Origin: G039954875 sp047528275
GTDB lineage: Bacteria; Bacteroidota; Bacteroidia; Flavobacteriales; Blattabacteriaceae
Assembly: GCA_047528275.1 (NCBI GenBank)
Contig: CP180023.1
Coordinates: 1,550,001 to 1,614,000, forward strand
Direction: 5' to 3'
Length of the DNA stretch: 64,000 nucleotides
Positions 51,217-62,092 of this stretch are shown here, piece by piece. The notes under the pieces are model-generated. The model was not told the DNA's origin and searched no databases. It was given only the letters and a program-made list of their open reading frames with translations. Positions within the stretch are counted from its first letter, which is position 1. Each line of letters opens with the position of its first letter. A program made the position numbers and the translations under genes.

Positions 51217-52197
51217 ATGATCAAAACAGCCATTTCCGAATTAGGAAGACTGGAGATGAACTACGCAAAAACATTGCATACAACACACCCAATTCCCAAT
51301 TGATTGCTACATGTAGCATCAAGACCGAAGAAATCGACTACGCAAAAAAAAAACGATCAAAATCCTATACACTTATCACGACTATGACGAGTTTCTGCAT
51401 AACAAAGGAATCGAAGTAATTTTTGTCCTGAGTAGCAAATCCAAACATCCCATTCATATCATAAAAGACCTGAAAACAGTCAAAGATGTCTTTTACGAAA
51501 AACCCATCTCGACCTGCTAGAAATCTTGTTCTGAAGTAGAACAAGTCGATAAACAACATCCTCAATAGATTACCATAATCGGCTTCGTACGGCGCTTCAA
51601 TGAGAGTTGCCTTAATACGAAAAAATAAGATCGATCAAGGCTTAGTAGAGGGATACCGATCATGGTCAAATTCTAAACCGTTGATATGGGAAATGGGCTT
51701 CATTTCAAGTGAAATTCGCCGCAATGAGTGGAGGGATTTTCAACGACTACAACATACACAATGCAAACTTGATACACTGGCACCTCAAGAGCCAGGTTAA
51801 ACATGTATGGTCCCTTGTCGGAGCCTACCTCTTCAAAGAATTCCAAACATTTCAAGATACCGACAATGCAACTGCATTATGCGAACTCGAAAACGGCATC
51901 ATCGCATACATTGGCGGCTCACATATCGCATCCTTCGGGCACGAGACTCGTACCGAAATCGTTTACACCCATGAGAACTTACAGATCTCAGACCATCCAG
52001 CCAAAAACCGCATGAGGATCTCATACAAAAATGGCATACACTACGAATATACAGAAACCTTCTACGAACGCTTCGAAAGAGTTTGTCAGACACAGATCCG
52101 ATACTTCTGTCAATATGTAGAAAATAACATCCAACCTGAGCTCATTATGGCCTCGGACCTAAAAAACAGCTTGATTATTAAATCGATTACCAATTAA
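51217..52197 (+). pseudogene. iolG: Inositol 2-dehydrogenase-like oxidoreductase pseudogene (first copy)
   Basis: A Gfo/Idh/MocA-family NAD-dependent dehydrogenase, oxidising inositol to inosose. The N-terminal Rossmann half is badly broken, with pieces such as GRLEMNYAKTLHTT in one frame and VKDVFYEKPISTC near 51490. The C-terminal half is open from 51709 to 52197. It includes KFAAMSGGIFNDYNIHNANL, corresponding to the family's SGGIF-D-IHD-D active-site region, and NIQPELIMASDLKNSLIIKS at the end. The YFCQYVENN stretch matches the C-terminal dimer domain. It is not functional without the nucleotide-binding half. One of three such genes in this cluster. Confidence 0.75.
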
Positions 52198-52277
52198 TTA
52201 AATAGTTTAAAATCGATCATTATCAATATTTTTGAATAGGAACTTATCCAATCGGAAAACCAAATCTTACAATCGAT

Positions 52278-53139
52278 ATGATGAAACATTCCAATCTGTT
52301 ACGCAAATCTAAAACAACAGAGCACGGTGTTTACCAACACATCACCCCTGAAAATACCATCTGGCAGAGTTTTCATTTCACAGCACGACGTATGAAAAAA
52401 AAGAAAAACCTAACACGCTAATAAAAAAGGATATGAATATGCAATCGTATTACTCTCAGGAAATTTCTCCGTCCGTTCCACAAACGGAAAATGGAAAATC
52501 AACAATGGTAAAAAAAAATGCATCTTCAGGTGTAGAGACCATATCCTTTAGCTACCGCATTATACTAACTTTAACCTGACAGCCAAGAGTCAGAAATTCT
52601 ACATCGCCTATATAGCTGGTGCAAAAGCGACGATGGAGGCTATCCAGCCTACCTAAAAACTCCGGAAGAAGTCACCGAATCGATCCAGATCCGTAGTGTT
52701 AACAACACCATACGCCAAATCAACAACTTGCTTAAATCCGGTTTCAACTGCTACCGTATCGTAGCTTATGAAGTATACACCTCCATGGAGGCTTGAATTT
52801 TCTACCGGATTAAAAGCACAACGAACTCAAGCTAGGACGCGATGGAAAAGTCCTCGAATCCAAATTGGAAAAACCTATTTCTACAAAATCACATCTATCG
52901 TACCTGACAAGCCCGACGGTTGGGCCGCCCTCCAACACAGGTATACCCACAGGACGGTAACCTCGACAAAATCGTACACGCCAATAGAAACAACGTCGTC
53001 ATGATACCAAAAGCCTATCACCCTGTGGTGATGTACCCCCTCTACAAGGACTATTCCCAAACTTCTTAGCAGGATCGATCAAAACCTAGACAATATTTCA
53101 GACATCTACCAAGAATGGTTGTTCGAAGAGTGGAAGTAA
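52278..53139 (+). pseudogene. iolB: 5-deoxy-glucuronate isomerase pseudogene
   Basis: IolB converts 5-deoxyglucuronate to 2-deoxy-5-keto-gluconate. From an ATG at 52278 the pieces run MMKHSNLLRKSKTTEHGVYQ with HITPENTIWQSFHF, then, after breaks, DDGGYPAYLKTPEEVTESIQ (the family's GGYPARLIRPEEV; about 52630-52690). RSVNNTIRQINNLLKSGFNC, YRIVAYEVYTSMEA and HANRNNVVMIPKAYHPVVM follow (52970-53030). The end WLFEEWK at about 53118-53139 is the normal C-terminus. Frameshifts and stops lie between each. Length is close to the usual 270 residues. Confidence 0.85.
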
Positions 53140-53208
53140 AATCCCCATCGCAAAGATTCGAGGATACCTATGGTCACGGCAGAGATGAATAATAAAAATT
53201 GAGGCACT

Positions 53209-54257
53209 ATGAAAAAGAATGTAATCACCCTAGTCCGGTCGAGCATCGACCTATATTCTCAAGAAATCGATACACCTTTCAAAAACATCAAAGACTTCAA
53301 CTACTTCGTCATTGGATCCCCGCTCAACATCGCTGTAGGTTGCCAAAGGTTGGGTTTGACTAGTAGATTCATTACAGGGATCCGTGACAATAAAGTTAAT
53401 GAATTCATCAAACATTAGCTCAATAAGGAAAGTGTGATCACCGATCATGTTTTCAAGATCAAAGACACTAGAAGCTCAGGCGTAGTACTCGGCATCAAGC
53501 AAGACAAATTTCCTCTGGGTCTTCTACCGGGATAATGCTTTCGATAGCCAGGTCCACATTGAGCACATCCTCAAGATTCTTTTTAAGAAGTATCGCATAC
53601 TTGAGATTTCCAGAATGCCCATCAAAAAAGAGACCTAGAGCAGTGCAAGGTTTATCGCTGAAGAGATCGCTAAGGAAAAAGGCCCTGATGTAGTGCTCAA
53701 TGTCGACTTCAGAACCGACTAATGGTACGATATGCATGACTTTGGCGTAACTCTACACAACTTCTTCCAATACGTGAACATCGTCATCGGAACCGAAAAG
53801 GAGCTACTGGTCCTGTACCTAAAAAACGCTGCCCATCTGGAGATCACCAATCAAAAAATCTCAGTAGACAAAATTACAAAAGATGTCAAGTTTTACATTC
53901 AAAAAATCTTCGAGCACAAGATTAAGATCCTTATCCTCAAAAAAGAAACAAAAGAAACCGCCCACTATCTACACGAAGAGAAACGCCAAGATGTTCCTGT
54001 TTTTCATCTAGAAAACAAGGAAGTGGTCAATGCGCTTAATTGTTAGTGATACCTTTGCAACCGGTTACTTATATAGTTATATCCAAGAATGGGATCACTA
54101 CAAGAGCATCCGTATAGGCAATGCCTGGAGATCGCTATTTCATTACTCAACCGAGCTTGCTCAAATTTCAGCACAACACTCGAAGATATCAATCAATTCA
54201 TCGACCAAAAAAATCGATTTCTAAAACAAATCCATGATAAAGACATAAAAAATTAAT
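53209..54257 (+). pseudogene. iolC: 5-dehydro-2-deoxygluconokinase pseudogene
   Basis: IolC is a PfkB-family kinase acting before the aldolase step. The frame from 53209 reads KNVITLVRSSIDLYSQEIDT, matching the family start, then FVIGSPLNIAVGCQRLGLTS (GG-PAN-A in relatives). A stop at 53418 follows, then SSGVVLGIKQDKFPLGLLPG in another frame. An open stretch at 53732-54046 includes NIVIGTEKELLVLY. The anion-hole region, GAGD in relatives, reads VSDTFATGYLYSYIQEW near 54040-54090, which has lost its first glycines and has a frame change. It is a full-length but dead gene. Confidence 0.82.
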
Positions 54258-56040
54258 GTAGGCCAATCCATGATCCGATTCCTAAAGAATCAATACGTGG
54301 AGGGTGATGGTAAATAAAACCCCTTCTTCGCTAGGTATTTTAGGATCTTCGGTCATGACAATGTAGCCGATGTAGTTCAAAACTTATAGGAAAATCCTGA
54401 CTTTATCTATTATCATTATTGCAATGAGCAGTCTATGGTACACACAGCAGCAGCCTATACCAAGGTGAAAAACCGCTTGAAGACCTTTGCTTGTACTACC
54501 TCAATCGGCCCAGGATCGACCAATATGATAACTGGGGGGCGAGTTTCACGATTAAACCGGATACCAATCTTGCTCCTTCCGGGAGATTATTTCTCCAGGC
54601 GAAATACTACACTTATCCTGCAAGAACTCAAACATACTCTCTCACAATAGATCAGCATAAACAACTGCTTCAAGCCGATCTCCAAATATTAGGGCCACAT
54701 CCATCATTCTGAGTAACTCATATCAGCCGCTTTAGCAGTTATGCGTTTAGTCATTTCACCAGCAGAGACCGGTGTATCCACACTCTGCCTATCTCATGAC
54801 GTACAGACACAAGCCTATCCATTTCTAGAAAATTTCTAAGGAAACGGCATTGGAGGTGTCCCACAATCCAGACCAGACTTCAGTCTGATCCAAAAAACTG
54901 CTACCTGGATCTGCATCTCAAAAAATTCGATAATCGTCAGTGGAGGCAGTACGATCCACAGTGAAGCTAAGATATTTTTTAAAAAAAATCGTTGAAAAAA
55001 AACGGAATCCCTGTCGTTAAGACCTTTGGCGGTAAAGGTGGCTCTCCCCTACGAATTCTCACTCAATAATTGATCTAGTGATGGTATCGGAACATATTAC
55101 AGTAGTTTCACTACAACCTCAAAAAGCCCTTTCCAGAACCCAGACGTAAGATTTATCAACATCAATATCAATATCCTAGATGAAGCTAAACACGCTGCTT
55201 TTCCTCTATTAAAAGATACCCTGTCCCTGAGTAAACTCGAAAAGGTTTTATAAAGCCCTGGAAGATTTCTCTACGAAAACAAGTTGTCGAGCACAAGCCG
55301 AAACCTTCAACCGAGAATGGGGCCAAATCGTCAGCCAATCTTACACCTTAAAAGACCAAGAGAGACTCTTCCAAGATAAAATTATCGGCATGAGTAACGA
55401 ATTTTTCAACAAGGAAAAAACATCATGGTCTGTGCTCCAAGTAGTCTACCGGGTGACCTCACAAGTTCTGGTGCACAGATAACCTAAAGGTCTTCTACCT
55501 CGCGACTATCGTTTCTCCTTTAGGTCTATAAGATCATCGAAGAACTAAGCGCAAAAATAAACCGACCTAGAAACGAGAAGTCTATCTCATGGTAAGCAAC
55601 AGCAGTTATCTGATGCTCTCTCAAGAGATCACTATCTCGATCAAAGAAGGCTATAAGCTGATTCATTATCCTGATCAATAATCATGGTTATTTCATTATC
55701 AGGTTCTTGTTTCATACATAAAGCTACCACGGCTTCTGGAGAAAATAATTGCTACCACAGCAAAGAAGCACATCAAATTGATGAGATCCCCTTCCGATAG
55801 ATCTGGCAGGAAACGCCTAAATCCTCGACGCTCAAGTGAGCAAGGTCAAGAATTAAATTTCTTTTCAGAAAGCTCTAAAAACAGCCAAAGACGCTTCGAT
55901 CACCCCGGTAATTTATCCCGAATGCTTACCCAAACGCAAATTATCCGGTTATGCTCACGATTAGCGGGAAGTATGGGTAACCGAGACCTCAAAGATGGAA
56001 AGCGTTAAAAAAGAAAGTATCACTTATGAAGTGAAACAAA
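54247..56040 (+). pseudogene. iolD: 3D-trihydroxycyclohexane-1,2-dione hydrolase pseudogene
   Basis: IolD is a TPP-dependent enzyme that opens the inositol ring. Plus-strand pieces are unmistakable: INVGQSMIRFLKNQYVEGDG at the start, NPDFIYYHYCNEQSMVHTAA (54390-54450) and TFACTTSIGPGSTNMITGG (the family's FACTSSIGPGA). RIPILLLPGDYFSRRN follows, then AVMRLVISPAETGVSTLCLS (54735-54795). Later come KNGIPVVKTFGGKGG near 55000, MVSNSSYLMLSQEIT near 55590-55640 and LKTAKDASITPVIYPECLPK (55880-55940). It ends with VSEMESV-type text. More than ten lesions lie across a 1.8-kb span, the normal size of about 600 codons. Confidence 0.9.
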
Positions 56041-57558
56041 AAAACAATGCTGTCACTTATAAAATAATTTTTTTACATCATCAGGAGACTACAGAACTAT
56101 ATCGGAGACTAATGGAGCCCCAAGCACATATTCAGTATCCATCTATATCATCAACCCTTCCAGACACGAGGCCTTCGAACAAATACCATATAGGTAAGGA
56201 GACGAGAAACGATATACAAAAGTCGTCGAAACAGTCCAAAAAGGACTTGAAATCTAGCGAAATACTACTGTACATAAACGCATCTAACAACTTTTCTGGA
56301 TGAAACAATTTTTTGAGGAGCATAAAGAAAAAATCGCATAACTGATCACCCAAGAATGTGGAAAGACAATTAACGAATCCAGAAGCGAGCTACAACACGC
56401 TATCGAAAACATTGAGCTCTGCTATGATATGCCGATACAAATTCAAAGCGAATTCATCGAAAATATCACCCCAGGCATAGAGGAATATATTATCCAACAA
56501 CCTGTGGGTGTCTACGCAGCAATCTGTCCCTTCAACTTCCGGGGTATGATCCTTCTTTTGGTTCCTAACCTATGCATTATCCAATGGTAATAACTTCATC
56601 CTCAAACATTCGAAAAAAATCCATTTGACCATGATACGTATCTTTAAGCTCATCGACAACCTGAATATTACAGTCGGCGTACTCAGACTGGTACATGACG
56701 GTAAAGAGACCGTAAACGCTCTACTCAAACATCCTAACATCAGTATCATTAGTTTTATCAGATCCTACCCCGTAGCCTAAGTACATCTATAGCAAAGAAG
56801 CCTCTCACGGCAAGCGAGTACAAGACTAAGTCAGTTCCAAAACTCCAATCATCGTCATACCCGATGCCGATATCGAACTCTCAATCAAGATAATCTCTTG
56901 ATAGTACCTACGGCTGCTCTGGATAACGATATTTGGCAGTCTCTCTAAACACCATACTGATCGGCAAGGTCCAAAAATCATCCCGAGATGCCCTGATTGC
57001 AGTGGAAAAATCTAGGGTGACAGGCTACGGATTGGAAGAGACTGTCAAGATGGGCCTGGTGATAAACAGTAAGAACAAGGAACTCATTAATGGCCTGATG
57101 ATCGGAAAAACTATTCAGAAAAGAAGCCGCGTACTAGTCGATGGCCGTAACGTCAAAATCTCTAGAGTAGAGCAAGAGAACTTCATCAAGCTAACCATCA
57201 TAGAAAATCTGTTCATGTCAGGAAAGATCATTCGAACGGAGATCTTCGGACCAGTGATGAGCCTGATCCAACTTAAAATAATCGAAGAAGTCATCACCTT
57301 AATCAATAGTTGAAAATACCGAAATATGACTTATGTATTCACAAAAAAAAATGAGGGGAATATCCAGAAATTTCGCAACGAAGCAATAGTGGACACATGG
57401 GGATAAATATCGGAGTGCTAGCACCAGCAGGTGAATTCCAATTAAGTCGTTGAAAGACAGATTCTTCGGTGATCTACACGGTAGGACAAGCACAGGGTCG
57501 AGTTCTTTACCCAGAACAAGATGGTCATCGAGCGTTGGCCGAAGGAGTGGAATCTTAA
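56026..57558 (+). pseudogene. iolA: Methylmalonate-semialdehyde dehydrogenase pseudogene
   Basis: IolA (MmsA) oxidises malonate or methylmalonate semialdehyde to acyl-CoA, the last step of inositol breakdown. Pieces include EEHKEKIA and LITQECGKTINESRSELQHA (56310-56400), then ENITPGIEEYIIQQPVGVYA with AICPFNF (56460-56540). VLRLVHDGKETVNALLKHPN and ISIISFIRSYPVA follow (56680-56780; GG-V-S-P in relatives). An open stretch at 56933-57313 carries IRTEIFGPVMSLIQLKIIEE. It ends with RVEFFTQNKMVIERW and the final EGVES before TAA at 57556-57558. The catalytic cysteine region is damaged. It slightly overlaps iolD, in keeping with a former operon. Confidence 0.88.
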
Positions 57559-57636
57559 GTTTTGATCGACACTCCAAACACGAAAACTTATACCAATTTA
57601 AAAAATTGTACAAACCGTTTTAAAAAATAAAATGCT

Positions 57637-58676
57637 ATGGAAAATAGAAATAATAAACTGAATATCATAGTATTATGTAGAATTTAGGGTACATTTGAAG
57701 CACCTGATACACAATCGGTAGGTACGCATCATCGTTGCTCCTCATCCACTTACCAAAGCACAAGTCTTTGTCTAGAGAAAGGAATCAAGTAGATCTTCGA
57801 AGAACATATGGCTGTAATCAATTATACAGAAGTGGAAGCTGTAGCAATATTCTCACCAACCAACACCCACGATGCCATCATCCAAAAGACCGAACAAAGG
57901 AGGGAAAACATCTTTTGTGAAAAACCTATCGACTTCGAATTGAAACGTGTCGAAAAGGTAGATACCGCTATCCATGAGGTAGATGTGAGATTTATGCTAG
58001 ACTTCAACCGTCGCTTCGATGCAGAATTTACCAAGGTAAAGCAGTAGATCGGAGAATGACAGATTAGGAGGTTCTATATCGTCAAGATCACCAACCAAGA
58101 TTCCAATCCACCTTCAATGAACGATATCAAAACCCTCGGAGGGATCTTTATCAATATAAGCATTCACGATTTTAATATGGCCCACCATATGTTTGAGGAT
58201 GAAATTGAAGAAGTTTACGCAAAAGGCAATTTCTTCATCCATCCAGCCATAGATGAGGCAGGTGATATCAATACAGTTCTGATTATCTTACAATTCAAAA
58301 AATGAGGAATGACAACGATAGACAACTACCGTAAGACTTTCTTTAGCTATGACCAACGTATCTAGATATTTGGGATACAATACATTACTTAGCAATAGAA
58401 AGGTCTCAACTGACAGACACAGATTCTACAATGAGAAAGAGGTACACCAAGCCCTACTGTTAGGATTTTTCATACAACGCTATACGGAAATCTATCAAAT
58501 CGAGATAGAACATTTCATTGAATGTGTGTCGTATCAGACAAATAACCCTCGGTAGGCGTCTAAGATAGTCTACAAGTTAAATTCATCGCCCTGACAATTA
58601 AAAATATCGCTAGAAGAGAATCAGCCCATCAAACTCTCTTCCATATTTAAAGAATATGCGGTTTTGACATAAAATG
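57637..58676 (+). pseudogene. Inositol 2-dehydrogenase-like oxidoreductase pseudogene (second copy)
   Basis: A second Gfo/Idh/MocA-family gene. From an ATG at 57637 the nucleotide-binding half is broken early, then an open piece at 57808-58047 gives TEVEAVAIFSPTNTHDAIIQ and IFCEKPIDFELKRV (the family's EKP lysine), with VRFMLDFNRRFDAEFTKVKQ. After a stop and shift the catalytic half reads LGGIFINISIHDFNMAHHMF and FIHPAIDEAGDINTVLIILQ (58140-58300). The rest, ending YTEIYQIEIEHFIECVSYQT, follows after more breaks to about 58676. It is better preserved than the first copy but dead. Such duplicates often act on inositol isomers; the exact substrate is unknown. Confidence 0.8.
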
Positions 58677-58773
58677 TAATCATATGAAGGCAACAATAAA
58701 AATTTCATCCGATTCGATATGTCCACAATCGGTACAGGATCTCATACTTATCAAATCAAAAAATCAACAGATC

Positions 58774-59029
58774 ATGAGTGAGACCATCACGATAGGTATC
58801 ATAGGAGTGGGTAGAATCAGACGTGTATATCAAGAGTATCTTCTGCAATGGATTTTGCTAGTCTACTTTTTTATACAATGTTATGCGTAGGCCTATCAAA
58901 CCGAAAAAGAACATTTCACATCGAATACATCGTCTCGTACAAAGACCCATCGGTAGACATTTACGATGGTCTGAAAGCTAAATTTATCGCATGGACTACA
59001 GTGAAATCTTTGGAAAAAACTGATTGATA
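58774..59029 (+). pseudogene. Internally deleted third Gfo/Idh/MocA oxidoreductase remnant
   Basis: The first 15 codons of a dehydrogenase (MSETITIGIIGVGRI, the Rossmann GxGRI start) run after a short bridge into the last 65 codons of the same kind of protein. These read as a FFIQRYAEAY-like segment near 58870 and, in the next frame, as EYIVSYKDPSVDIYDGLKA and AWTTVKSLEKTD up to a stop at about 59029. Some 250 codons of the middle are missing, so one deletion joined both ends. Stops and a frame change also lie within it. This was the third such gene in the row. Confidence 0.6.
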
Positions 59030-59090
59030 AAAGTCATTTCTGTCTTTGATTTATATAAAAAATCTGATGTTTATACAAAACCTCTATCAT

Positions 59091-60171
59091 CATGAATACA
59101 ACAACTATCTTGTCTTTTTTTGAGTTTATGTTTTTTGTAGCCATAGCTTCTTGACTCAAGATGCGTGGCAAGAATTTGAAATCCTCTAATGAAGGATATT
59201 TCCTCGATGGAAGGAGTCTCACCGGTGTTGTCATCGCTGGATCAATTCTCCTGAAGAAAACCTATAATATCCACTGAGAATTTGGTGGGGCTCAACGGAG
59301 CTACTTTATGATAATTGGTATAATCATGATCGCCTGGAAGACCATCGCTGCATTGTTCTTGATCGTCTGAGCTTTGTTTTTCCTTCCGAAATATCTAGCC
59401 ATGCGGCTGATCACTATTTCACAGTTTTTGGAGAAGAATTTTGATAAAAATAAAAGGACAATCATAAAACTATTGATAATCATTTCATTTATAGTCAAAT
59501 TACATCATATCATATTATATATATGGGCGATCAATCTAGAATCAATTTTTGATGTTTCAAAAATCCTCGATGTAAGTCAAGAAATCGGACAGTGGCATAC
59601 CATCGTCGGAATTAGACTGATAGGATCTATATATACGATATTGATCGGAATCAAAGCGATCATTTTTTCTGATACGATCAACGGTATAATCTTGATCATC
59701 TGTAGTTTATCCATCCCTGTCTTGGAATTCATGTATTTTGGAGATGGTAGCCTACTAGAAAGGGTCTCTAAAGTATACACGACTAATCTTGAAAAATTCA
59801 ACTCGATAGGTGCTGAAGATTTGGTCATTCTTTTCAGAGTGTTATTTATATTGTTTATCATCAACCAATTGTACTTCTGGTGTATGAATCAATCGATCGT
59901 ACAAAATGCCTTAGTTATTAAGAATCTGTCCGAGGGAAAAAAAGACTTGATCATCACAGGTTTTTTCAAGATCATCATCGTACCTGGGATCATCACTTTC
60001 TACATCAAACAACATAGAAGGAATTCTAGAACATGGAAACTACGCCTATCCTTATCTGCTGGAAAATGTATTTCCTACAACCTAGACTGGACTCTTTATT
60101 GCTCAATGATACCGGGAAAGAGATTTTTCTTAGCTCATAGGGATGAGGACAATACCTATCAATTGAACTGA
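59091..60171 (+). pseudogene. Na+/solute symporter pseudogene (tandem copy 1)
   Basis: The first of two tandem sodium:solute symporter genes. From an ATG at 59091 the frame reads NTTTILSFFEFMFFVAIAS and meets a stop. It continues with NEGYFLDGRSLTGVVIAGSI, then further shifts and stops to 59374. An open stretch of 265 codons (59374-60171) then aligns position by position with the intact copy behind it: MRLITISQFLEKNFDKNKRT against MRLITIPQYLETRFDKITRT, and INQLYFWCMNQSIVQNALVI against INQLYYWCMNQSIVQRALGA. The last 30 codons before the end are scrambled, and the final third of the protein is absent. It is a dead, truncated duplicate. Confidence 0.88.
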
Positions 60172-60217
60172 AGAGAATCGTTAGAGAAAATATTGTATAA
60201 CCTAAAAATTAATCATT

Positions 60218-61837
60218 ATGGATACTACTGTAGCCTCATTTATTGGATTTACGTTTTTTGTAGCTATTGTCTCATGGCTGAAGATAAAACACGACAAGAT
60301 CAAGACAAATACCAACGAAGGGTATTTCTTGGGAGGTAGGACACTTACAGGTGTTATCATCGCTGGATCAATGCTCTTGACCAATCTATCTACCGAACAA
60401 CTCATTGGACTGAATGGTGCAGGCTTTGCACATGGCATGGTTGTGATCGCTTGGGAATCTACCGCAGCCTTGGCTTTAATCATTGGAGCCTTGTTTTTCC
60501 TACCTAAATACCTATCTATGAGGCTAATAACTATCCCACAGTATCTGGAAACGCGTTTTGATAAAATCACACGAACGATCACAGCACTTTTAGTCATTGC
60601 TTCATACATGCTCACCTTACCCCCCATTGTCTTGTATACCGGAGCAATCAATATGGAATCGATCTTCAATATTTCAGAAAATCTAGGCGTGACTCAAGAA
60701 ACGGGTATATGGTATACCATCGTAGGTATTGGACTGATCGGATCTCTGTATGCGATCCTCGGAGGATTAAGAGCTATTGCTTTTTCTGATACACTCAACG
60801 GTATAGGGCTCATAATAGGGGGATTGGCCATCCCTGTTTTGGGATTTATGTATTGTGGAGAGGGTGGATTCTTCCAAGGTGTGAAAACGGTCTACACAGC
60901 TATCCCAGATAAATTCAATGCAGTAGGGGATGAAAATTCAGCCATGCCTTTCAGTGTATTATTTACTGGGTTGATTATTAATCAACTATACTACTGGTGT
61001 ATGAACCAATCGATCGTACAACGGGCATTAGGAGCTAAGAATCTAGCCGAAGGACAAAAAGGACTCTTGGTTGCTGGATTTTTCAAAACTATCATCATCC
61101 CTATAATCATTATCATACCGGGGATCATCGTCTTTTACATCAACCTTAAGGAAGGAGGACTAGAACAGGCTGATTTTGCTTACTCTTGGCTCTTGAAAAA
61201 AGTACTTTCTCCTACATGGAAAGGGCTCTTCGCAGCGGTGATCTTTGGGGCTATACTCAGTACATTCAACAGTGTGCTCAACAGTGCTGCTACCCTCTCA
61301 AGCTTGGGTATCTACAAGGGAGTAATCAATAAAAATGCTACCGAAAAACAAACTGTACAGGTTGGAGTGATCGTGTCGGTTGCATTGACCATCACAAGTA
61401 TTTTGATCGCACCGCTTTTTGCTAACGCTAGCCAAGGTTTGTTTTATACGTTACAAGAACTCAACGGTATCTTTTTCATCCCTATTGGTACGATCATACT
61501 TGTAAGCATGCTTTACGACAAGGTCCCTGCTATAGGAGCCAAATCCGTCTTGATCTTTGGAACTAGTTTCTATATATTGACCAAATTCGTATTGGATATC
61601 CCTCTACATTTCATCCATATCTGGGGCATAGAATTTGTTTTAAATATCGGTATCATGCTGGCCTGTGCTCGGTGGTGGCCTAGGATAGCTCCTGTTACGC
61701 CCAAGTATGAAGACTATCCAGCAGAATTCGTACGCCCCTGGAGGTATGCAAAAATCGTCTCATTGATGCTAGCAGTTGTAGTGATATTGGGTTACATAGT
61801 ATGTAGTGATATCGGAAAACGCTTTTTTCTCGGCTAA
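60218..61837 (+). CDS. Sodium:solute symporter (SSS/SGLT family), intact tandem copy 2
   Basis: A 539-residue inner-membrane transporter with about 14 hydrophobic segments. SSS-family hallmarks are NEGYFLGGRTLTGVIIAGSM in the first helices, MLLTNLSTEQLIGLNGAGFA (compare NISAEQFIGMSGSGY in the galactose transporter vSGLT), YAILGGLRAIAFSDTLNGIG and NQSIVQRALGAKNLAEGQKG. It couples solute uptake to the sodium gradient. The closest functional types are the sugar and myo-inositol transporters, and the dead iol cluster in front argues for inositol or a related sugar; the true substrate cannot be read from the sequence. It has no stops, a full-length frame and a hairpin terminator after it. It is the only intact gene of the whole 48-62 kb segment and thus probably under selection. 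Confidence 0.9.
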   Translation: MDTTVASFIGFTFFVAIVSWLKIKHDKIKTNTNEGYFLGGRTLTGVIIAGSMLLTNLSTEQLIGLNGAGFAHGMVVIAWESTAALALIIGALFFLPKYLSMRLITIPQYLETRFDKITRTITALLVIASYMLTLPPIVLYTGAINMESIFNISENLGVTQETGIWYTIVGIGLIGSLYAILGGLRAIAFSDTLNGIGLIIGGLAIPVLGFMYCGEGGFFQGVKTVYTAIPDKFNAVGDENSAMPFSVLFTGLIINQLYYWCMNQSIVQRALGAKNLAEGQKGLLVAGFFKTIIIPIIIIIPGIIVFYINLKEGGLEQADFAYSWLLKKVLSPTWKGLFAAVIFGAILSTFNSVLNSAATLSSLGIYKGVINKNATEKQTVQVGVIVSVALTITSILIAPLFANASQGLFYTLQELNGIFFIPIGTIILVSMLYDKVPAIGAKSVLIFGTSFYILTKFVLDIPLHFIHIWGIEFVLNIGIMLACARWWPRIAPVTPKYEDYPAEFVRPWRYAKIVSLMLAVVVILGYIVCSDIGKRFFLG

Positions 61838-61860
61838 TCACATGGTTAATAAAACACTAC

Positions 61861-61900
61861 AAAAAAAAACCTATGAGAGCATTATCTTATAGGTTTTTGC
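61861..61900 (+). terminator. Rho-independent terminator, possibly bidirectional
   Basis: AAAAACCTAT (61865-61874) pairs perfectly with ATAGGTTTTT (61889-61898) around a 14-base loop, and T-rich sequence follows. A-rich sequence on the other side would serve the minus strand too. It separates the symporter from the tRNA gene. Confidence 0.75.
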
Positions 61901-61958
61901 TTTTCATATCATAAATGGTAAAGGGATTTAATTGAAAGTTTAGATAGTCTTGAAGAAG

Positions 61959-62040
61959 TGCGGGTGAAGGGACTCGAACCCCCACACCTCGCGGCACCAG
62001 ATCCTAAGTCTGGCGTGTCTACCAATTCCACCACACCCGC
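61959..62040 (-). tRNA. tRNA-Leu (anticodon UAG)
   Basis: On the minus strand GCGGGTG (62040-62034) pairs with CACCCGC (61966-61960), with discriminator A at 61959. The anticodon arm CCAGA-CTTAGGA-TCTGG gives anticodon TAG, reading CUN leucine codons. A variable arm and the T-arm with GGTTCGAGTCCC complete the leucine type. The D-arm TGGTGGAATTGGTAGACACG is standard. No CCA is encoded. Confidence 0.93.
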
Positions 62041-62092
62041 AATGTGAGTTGCAAATATAACAAGTTTTTCGAATGAGATATGAGAGATTTAC

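Noticed and set aside
49365..59029. Reading the iol region as a novel cluster of short overlapping genes
   Set aside because: Each short frame matches a consecutive part of a known inositol enzyme, so they are fragments rather than new small genes.
59374..60171. A 265-codon open frame as a second functional transporter
   Set aside because: It lacks the first helices (broken by stops upstream) and the last third of the family, and its final codons are scrambled.
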